From the NCBI GenBank assembly GCA_003427395.1, contig BFEA01000309.1, positions 1,845,755-1,891,145 of the forward strand: a stretch of DNA of 45,391 nucleotides, written 5' to 3'. Positions within the stretch are counted from its first letter, which is position 1; every line of letters begins with the position of its first letter. Made by a program: the position numbers and the translations under genes. The notes below the pieces were generated by a model. It was not told the origin of the DNA. It was given only the letters and a program-made list of their open reading frames with translations, and made no database searches. The stretch is from Chara braunii. Its lineage: Eukaryota; Streptophyta; Charophyceae; Charales; Characeae. Below, one piece after another: positions 41,780-45,391 of the stretch.

Positions 41780-42900
41780 CGCGATCCCCGCGCTTTAAAA
41801 AACCGGGAACTCAGGGTATCCTCTGGAGTTTTAACTTATCAGTATCATGTAAGTCTGATAATAATAAAATAGAATAAAATCAAAATTAAAATAGAAAGAA
41901 GAATGAAGCAAGATACTGAACACCGATGGTTGTTGCACACGTGGACCTTTCGCTTCTAGTCCCTGTTATTTCGTTTTACCGTGAGATGGTTGCGACCTCA
42001 AGGTGGTGGTCCCATAACGGGATACCGACCAGCGTTTCCTTACCATCAAAACTCGCCGCTACCCTTACTCCTGAAGGGTACCCATGTCCGATGGCAAGGA
42101 GGGGGCTCATGACCCTCCACGGGGGGTGACGAGTCCCCTACCAATGCGGTCGCGGGTGCTCCCATTTTGAGGTTCCATGTTGATCGCGCCCCGCTGACGA
42201 GACTCGCAGCAACGAAAAACGAAAGGTCTGATCATCTAGGCCATCAGATTATTCAGGTTCGAATTCGAACCATTAGTGGCCCTTTCCACGAAGAGACTAG
42301 AACCGATAGAGAGAGCCACGTCTAAGAAAACTGAAAATACTAATAATAAAAACAATAATAGTAAAAGGTACGAAACGACATATAGACCAGGAGTCGTCGG
42401 ATTTCCCCAATTAAAAACAAACCGATCCGAGTGCAGATCCGACTTTTAGTTTTCTTTCACTTTTTCGATTTTGTTTCTTATTTTCTTGACTTAGCCTCTC
42501 CTTCTATGACAGCGACCACTGCTCCATGCACCTGGCCCATAACCTTGTGGAGGGGTACTCGACACGCAGTAGAAAAGCCCACATCGGACCCTCTGCCTCC
42601 TCGTCCCAAGGCAAGCCCGGCGGCTACCACGGCTACAGGCCGGTAGTGCTCTGCTGTATAGCAGGGCGCCGAGCCTGCGTGGACCAATGAAAAGTCATGT
42701 GGCGCACCCTCCTTTTTGTTGAGGCAAGGCACCAACAGGACCGCTCCACGTCAAGGTGCAGCCCGGGTACCATGGATCGTAGAGGTTCAGGAACATGCCT
42801 GCAGGCCGCGACGTCAGAGCGAGAGGCTGATACCAAATAGGGACTTGGTATGCAGAGGAGGGCAGGGACACCGCGCCCTCGGACATGATACCAAACCCCC
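41780..42900. other. Intergenic spacer between two divergent promoters
   Basis: No gene called. It holds a perfect 16-bp palindrome (42256-42271), A-rich stretches of AAATAGAATAAAAT type near 41860-41900 and a G+C-rich part from 42520 to 42900. Frames on both strands of 42430-42920 are open but lack coding character. Confidence 0.5.
42256..42271. other. Perfect 16-bp palindrome GGTTCGAATTCGAACC
   Basis: Self-complementary over all 16 bases, in the spacer between the two divergent TATA boxes. It could be a dimer-binding site or chance; the half GGTTCGAATTC also resembles a Pol III B box. Confidence 0.6.
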
Positions 42901-42920
42901 ACCCAGCGTCCTCGCTGGGT
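42901..42920. other. Hairpin just upstream of a TATA box
   Basis: ACCCAGCG TCCT CGCTGGGT: 8-bp perfect stem with a 4-base loop, ending 20 bp before the TATA box at 42941. Confidence 0.6.
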
Positions 42921-42940
42921 CAAAACGCAAACACAACCAG

Positions 42941-42948
42941 TATAAAAT
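42941..42948 (+). promoter_or_regulatory. TATA box for the plus-strand RGG gene
   Basis: TATAAAAT. Counting from a start about 30 bp downstream there is no ATG at all until the ATG at 43276, which is the one that opens the coding-like frame. That agreement supports both promoter and start. Confidence 0.7.
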
Positions 42949-43275
42949 AGTACAGACCGACAGATCGTCCATTCATTTTCATTGTGGCCTACTGTGTAGC
43001 TCGTACGACGGGTTTTGCATCAGTCAACTTCTCATATTCTCGCAACACTTGCATTCTGGCTTTCTTCTTTTCATTGTTTGCGCAACCATCTTTTTCTCTT
43101 TTCTTTTGCGGTTCGCCATTTTCGTTTCCTAATCCATCCAGCCTCTGTGTATCCTTTCTATCATTTTAGTAGCTTATCCCTTTTCATTCTCATAGTACTC
43201 CCTCACCCTCAATCTTCAGTGCCGGGTCTTTTCTCCCTCCTGTTTTCCTTTTTAGCTACCACATCATCTTTCGTC

Positions 43276-43743
43276 ATGCTTGAGGCACATAGGGGACAGG
43301 GAAGAGGAAGAGGAGGGAGAGGGGGAAAGGCTCGGGACGAACCGCCGGCCCGCGCGCGGCGTGACTATAGCTCTGAGGAGGAGGAAGAAGAGATACGAGG
43401 TTATAGCGCGCACTCAAGGTTTTACCCACTCCACCTGCTCTCTACATGGTACGAAAGGACCCCATGCCCGGAGAGGATGGAGTACTTCCGGAGGAAGTTC
43501 GAAGCGCGCTATGGCGCGCCCAACACTTCCTCCCCTCCCTACACTCCCAGAGCTATCAACCCCACTGCGAGTAAAACCCTAGTGCCCGTTCCGCCTTCCT
43601 CTATCCCTTGCGCAGTCCCCTCGCCCTCTCACCCCAATAACGGTATTCTTTTCAACATTTTCTTTCTTCTCTCTCTACTTCAGATCGAGTTCATGGCGAT
43701 TTTTTATATCCTGTATAGGCGCCACTTTTTCTCAGCTTTCTGA
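43276..43743 (+). CDS. Unknown small protein with RGG-type and acidic N-terminus
   Basis: The start is the first ATG after the predicted transcription start. Residues 5-20 are Gly/Arg-rich (GQGRGRGGRGGKARDEPP), as in RNA-binding RGG segments. A run of Glu follows (YSSEEEEEEIRGY), then a more ordered stretch FYPLHLLSTWYERTPCPERM with EYFRRKFEARYGAP, then a Pro/Ser-rich tail. Read straight it ends at the TGA at 43743. More likely an intron ends at CTCTCTACTTCAG (43683), with donors GTAAAA (43570) or GTATTC (43643) that both leave phase 1. The protein then ends RVHGDFLYPV at a TAG near 43718. The family is not recognised; a role with RNA is only suggested by composition. Confidence 0.6.
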   Translation: MLEAHRGQGRGRGGRGGKARDEPPARARRDYSSEEEEEEIRGYSAHSRFYPLHLLSTWYERTPCPERMEYFRRKFEARYGAPNTSSPPYTPRAINPTASKTLVPVPPSSIPCAVPSPSHPNNGILFNIFFLLSLLQIEFMAIFYILYRRHFFSAF

Positions 43744-43862
43744 ATCTGTTTCTCTCTCAGTTCTTTTATTCAAACTTCACTTCATAACGTCCCCGCTGAA
43801 GGGTTTGAATACCTTGAGGTCGGGGATGCAGGCTCCTCGTGGGCCAGACCGCTTGTCGGCCA

Positions 43863-43868
43863 CCAAAT
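43863..43868 (+). terminator. Candidate polyadenylation signal
   Basis: AATAAA about 145 bp after the stop of the RGG gene. Confidence 0.4.
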
Positions 43869-44065
43869 AAATTTAAGAAGGATTATGTCTCCACTTTCTC
43901 GTTTGATGCTGGTTCTGATCTCTTGTTATTCCGAAGTCCGTTCTCAATTCGAATTTTATGGCAGAGAAAGGTTACCTTAACCTTCACCTTGGCTGTATAA
44001 TCGCAAACACTGTCAGTCTAATACCAATGCTCGTGGTGCTCGTCCAGTCTGTCATGCTGGGAGTA

Positions 44066-44242
44066 GGGCATACCAAACCCCTTTTCTGTTTTCTGGCCTG
44101 AGTGAGATATCGTCTCAACTTCTCAAGTGACTCAGGGGATACCAAACCCTGTCTTCTTTCTCTGGTCTGAGTGAGGCGTCTCCTCAACTTCTCAGACAGG
44201 GAAAAGGGATACCAAACCTTTTTTCTTCTTCTCTGGTCTGGG
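44066..44242. repeat. ~70-bp tandem repeat, three copies
   Basis: GGGATACCAAACC recurs at about 44067, 44136 and 44206, each followed by TTTCT...CTGGTCTGAGTGAG and CTCAACTTCTCA. Spacing is 69-70 bp. Confidence 0.85.
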
Positions 44243-44439
44243 AACTTGAAGTGAACCTGCCCAAAATCTGCAATGCAACAAATTCCACAAACAACAGACT
44301 ATGCCCCAACAAGCAGACTCCCCGACAATTAACAACCAAGCGACAAGTCACCAAAATAAAACCCATAATAAAATAATAAAATAATAAAATAATAAACACA
44401 GCAAGACAATTCTTCACACCCACAAGTTATTGATTGTCG

Positions 44440-45000
44440 TGGTTTTGGCCCACCACTGGCCAGGAATGACAGACGTCCCGTCAGTCTGACATACCTCATT
44501 CGGCCCGCCTCAGGCCAGGACTGATCAGACCATTTATCTTGACAGCCCCTTTGACCTGCCTCGAGGTCAGGACCAACATACCCACTACTCGAGTATGGCA
44601 GCGCTTTGGCCCTCTCGCCAGGACACCCAGACTATAGCGGGTCTGATCACCCTATGACAGTAGATCGCCCGTCAGTCAAACTGTCCCGTACCCGGATTTG
44701 ACCACTGCGGTCGAGGACCGGCTCACCCACCAGTTTTTGGCCAAAGGCGCTGGCTGCCCTGCCCAGAATTTTGAACGTGGGACCCGGTCTAACCACTGTT
44801 CCAGGCTCTGGTGAACCTCACTGGATTGCAACCTTTGACTGCGGTAGGGTTCCAACTGACCCCTTTCGACCTCACCGGCCGACCCCCGGAGTCTTAGCCT
44901 CTGTCGACCACGGAATTCGACACTCGCGTCAGGTACCTGCTGTCCCCACCAGATTGCAACCTGTTGCGGTAAGGCTCTGGCTAGCCCCGACAATCAATGC
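44440..45000. repeat. Degenerate repeats of GGCC/TGACC-centred palindromic words
   Basis: Phrases of the type TTTGGCCCACCACTGGCCAGGA, TTCGGCCCGCCTCAGGCCAGGA, TTTGACCTGCCTCGAGGTCAGGA and TTTGACCACTGCGGTCGAGGA recur every 50-90 bp. Each carries a small inverted repeat (GGCC...GGCC, GACC...GGTC). The sequence differs but the layout is the same. Confidence 0.6.
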
Positions 45001-45083
45001 ATCTTTAGGTTAGAGAAGAAAATCCCAGGCACAGACATTCAAACAAGCATATCATATTCCACAAGCAGACTGTCCATGCCCCA

Positions 45084-45391
45084 AGTAATAGGACCAGGGT
45101 TGTCGAGCCCCGGCCCCGGGGCCCCGGCGGGGTTCCGGGGGTGGGCACCCCCAACCCCGGCTCCAGACCCCCCCGCAAAAAAAAAAAAATCAAAAAAAAA
45201 AAAAAAAATCAAAAATAAAATAAAATTAGTGGGGGGTGCGCAGCGAAAGCGCGCACCACATGGGCTAAACCCCAAAAATGGGGTTTTATGCCCCACCCCG
45301 GACCCCCCCCGGGGCCACACCCACCACTCGTGGGACCGGGGTAGCTGCTGGTGCGGGGCCGGGGGCGGGACCAACAGCCGGCGGGGGCGGG
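45084..45391. other. G+C-rich end with two short hairpins and a poly-A tract
   Basis: Very G+C-rich blocks flank an A-rich tract (45177-45228). Just after it are GGTGCGCAGCGAAAGCGCGCACC (about 45235-45257) and AACCCCAAAAATGGGGTT (about 45269-45286), both able to fold into hairpins. No gene; the frames are compositional. Confidence 0.6.

Noticed and set aside
1-45391. CRISPR array, bacterial operon or rRNA
   Set aside because: None of the tandem repeats has conserved repeats with unique equal-length spacers; no Shine-Dalgarno-spaced gene series or rRNA-like sequence is present, and introns indicate a eukaryotic nucleus.

Overview
This looks like a stretch of a large, repeat-rich eukaryotic nuclear genome from the green plant lineage. 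The main evidence is a chromodomain Ty3/Gypsy retrotransposon whose primer-binding site matches the 3' end of plant initiator Met-tRNA with one mismatch. GT-AG introns, plant-type TTTAGGG runs, many microsatellites and very low coding density agree. The N-terminus of its Gag (MVDTRSG followed by a charged coiled coil) and the LINE tail resemble, from memory only, proteins of the charophyte alga Chara braunii. The organism is therefore an inference. There is no sign of bacterial operons, CRISPR arrays or rRNA.

Region 1 (298-9025) is a complete but dead LTR retrotransposon on the minus strand. It has two LTRs with TG...CA ends and a GTTT duplication at both outer edges, plus a primer-binding site, a polypurine tract, gag and pol (protease, RT, RNase H, integrase, chromodomain). 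Gag carries a stop and a frameshift. Pol carries a 5-nt deletion in the RT active site, a stop in the integrase zinc domain and loss of one zinc-binding His. Its leader holds an unusual array of GTTGACC motifs.

Region 2 (9026-16100) appears to lack genes. It holds a tRNA-derived SINE-like double module, a DNA element with perfect 16-bp inverted termini, two ~0.5-kb direct repeats built around GA tracts, an 18-bp-arm hairpin, and a ~158-bp tandem array. One array unit is split by a 521-bp foldback MITE; neighbouring units preserve the empty site.

Region 3 (16400-35500) holds plus-strand exons of one or more unrecognised genes. Most introns lie in phase 0. There is a compact three-exon model ending in a CxxC segment, then exon clusters at 17.7-22.2, 27.1-28.1 and 31.9-34.7 kb, with a decayed LINE 3' fragment (29.2-30.5 kb) in the gap before the last cluster. 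Two neighbouring exons are clear duplicates of each other.

Region 4 (35900-45391) holds a minus-strand unknown locus with exons and in-frame stops (35.98-38.09 kb). It also holds a pair of divergent units with good TATA boxes: a frameshifted minus-strand gene (40.95-41.59 kb, TATA at 41.76) and a plus-strand RGG/acidic small gene (43.28-43.73 kb, TATA at 42.94). Several minisatellites and a GC-rich hairpin-forming end follow. The exons in regions 3 and 4 are called by eye from splice signals and open phases; no function is claimed for them.
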